Below are positions 63,928-64,000 of a stretch of DNA of 64,000 nt, piece by piece; the stretch's first letter is position 1; every line of letters starts with the position of its first letter. The translations under genes and the position numbers were made by a program. This stretch comes from Nymphaea colorata. Taxonomy: Eukaryota; Streptophyta; Magnoliopsida; Nymphaeales; Nymphaeaceae. The notes under the pieces were generated by a model, which ran no database searches, was not told the DNA's origin, and was given only the letters and a program-made list of their open reading frames with translations. The DNA is taken from positions 18,706,354 through 18,770,353 of the forward strand of contig NC_045139.1 of NCBI RefSeq assembly GCF_008831285.2, read 5' to 3'.

Positions 63928-64000
63928 GCCAATGTGGCATGGCTGTGCTCGTTCAGCAATGAATTATACATGTGCAGGCTGTTCTTGTTATTAATAAATA
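63928..64000 (+). other. 3' region of the glycine-rich protein gene
   Basis: 3' untranslated sequence to the window edge; AATAAATA at the very end may be the start of a poly(A) signal. Confidence 0.4.

Noticed and set aside
62747..63940. 397-codon minus-strand frame, His-rich
   Set aside because: It mirrors GGN codons of the glycine-rich gene (ACC/CCA/CAC read as His, Thr, Pro), has no signal peptide or domain, and the plus-strand frame has a clean signal peptide.
63059..63994. 311-codon plus-strand frame, Val/Ala-rich
   Set aside because: Shifted reading of the same glycine repeats; composition is explained by the GGT/GGC shift, with no independent motif.

Overview
This window is plant nuclear DNA, almost certainly from a flowering plant. 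The genes have many GT-AG introns. One gene encodes an N-terminal chloroplast-type transit peptide, one is a plant-type intronless histone H4 with a plant histone promoter element, and one belongs to the large plant class of DHHC S-acyltransferases. The spacers carry typical plant LTR, LINE and MITE-like repeats and long (CT)n(TA)n microsatellites. The sequence alone does not fix the species.

Layout. 1-2972 is repeat-bearing spacer with a 179-bp element flanked by a 7-bp duplication and a TRIM-like miniature LTR element. 2973-8671 (+) is a five-exon gene for a 169-aa predicted chloroplast membrane protein. 8672-18984 is a long repeat-rich spacer holding a solo LTR related to the TRIM, an unassigned open stretch, a 171-bp hairpin built on CT/TA/GA repeats and a large (CT)n(TA)n tract. 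19010-27188 is a rearranged Ty3/gypsy retrotransposon on the minus strand. 29503-37047 (+) is a ten-exon DHHC palmitoyltransferase of 696 aa. 38495-39381 is a candidate non-autonomous DNA transposon. 41037-54231 (+) is a 13-exon EH-domain endocytic protein of 1057 aa resembling AtEH1/Pan1. 55860-59085 is a decayed LINE, followed by a minisatellite. 60728-61039 (+) is histone H4. 62800-63927 (+) is a secreted glycine-rich protein.

The five protein genes are unrelated housekeeping or structural genes, all on the plus strand, each with its own spacer; nothing suggests a cluster. Two could meet in membrane trafficking (the palmitoyltransferase and the EH-domain protein), but adjacency is no evidence for that.

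The most unusual structure is the gypsy element. Read 5' to 3' on the minus strand it runs pol-tail, one 3.57-kb LTR, primer-binding site, gag-pol with the integrase core deleted, then the same pol-tail again. The two pol-tails are 210 bp long and identical by eye, and the downstream LTR is missing. This is not the normal LTR-internal-LTR order and suggests a one-LTR circle or tandem intermediate, or later recombination. All gene models were spliced by hand from GT-AG sites with reading frame checked across every junction; family names come from motif recognition without database searches.
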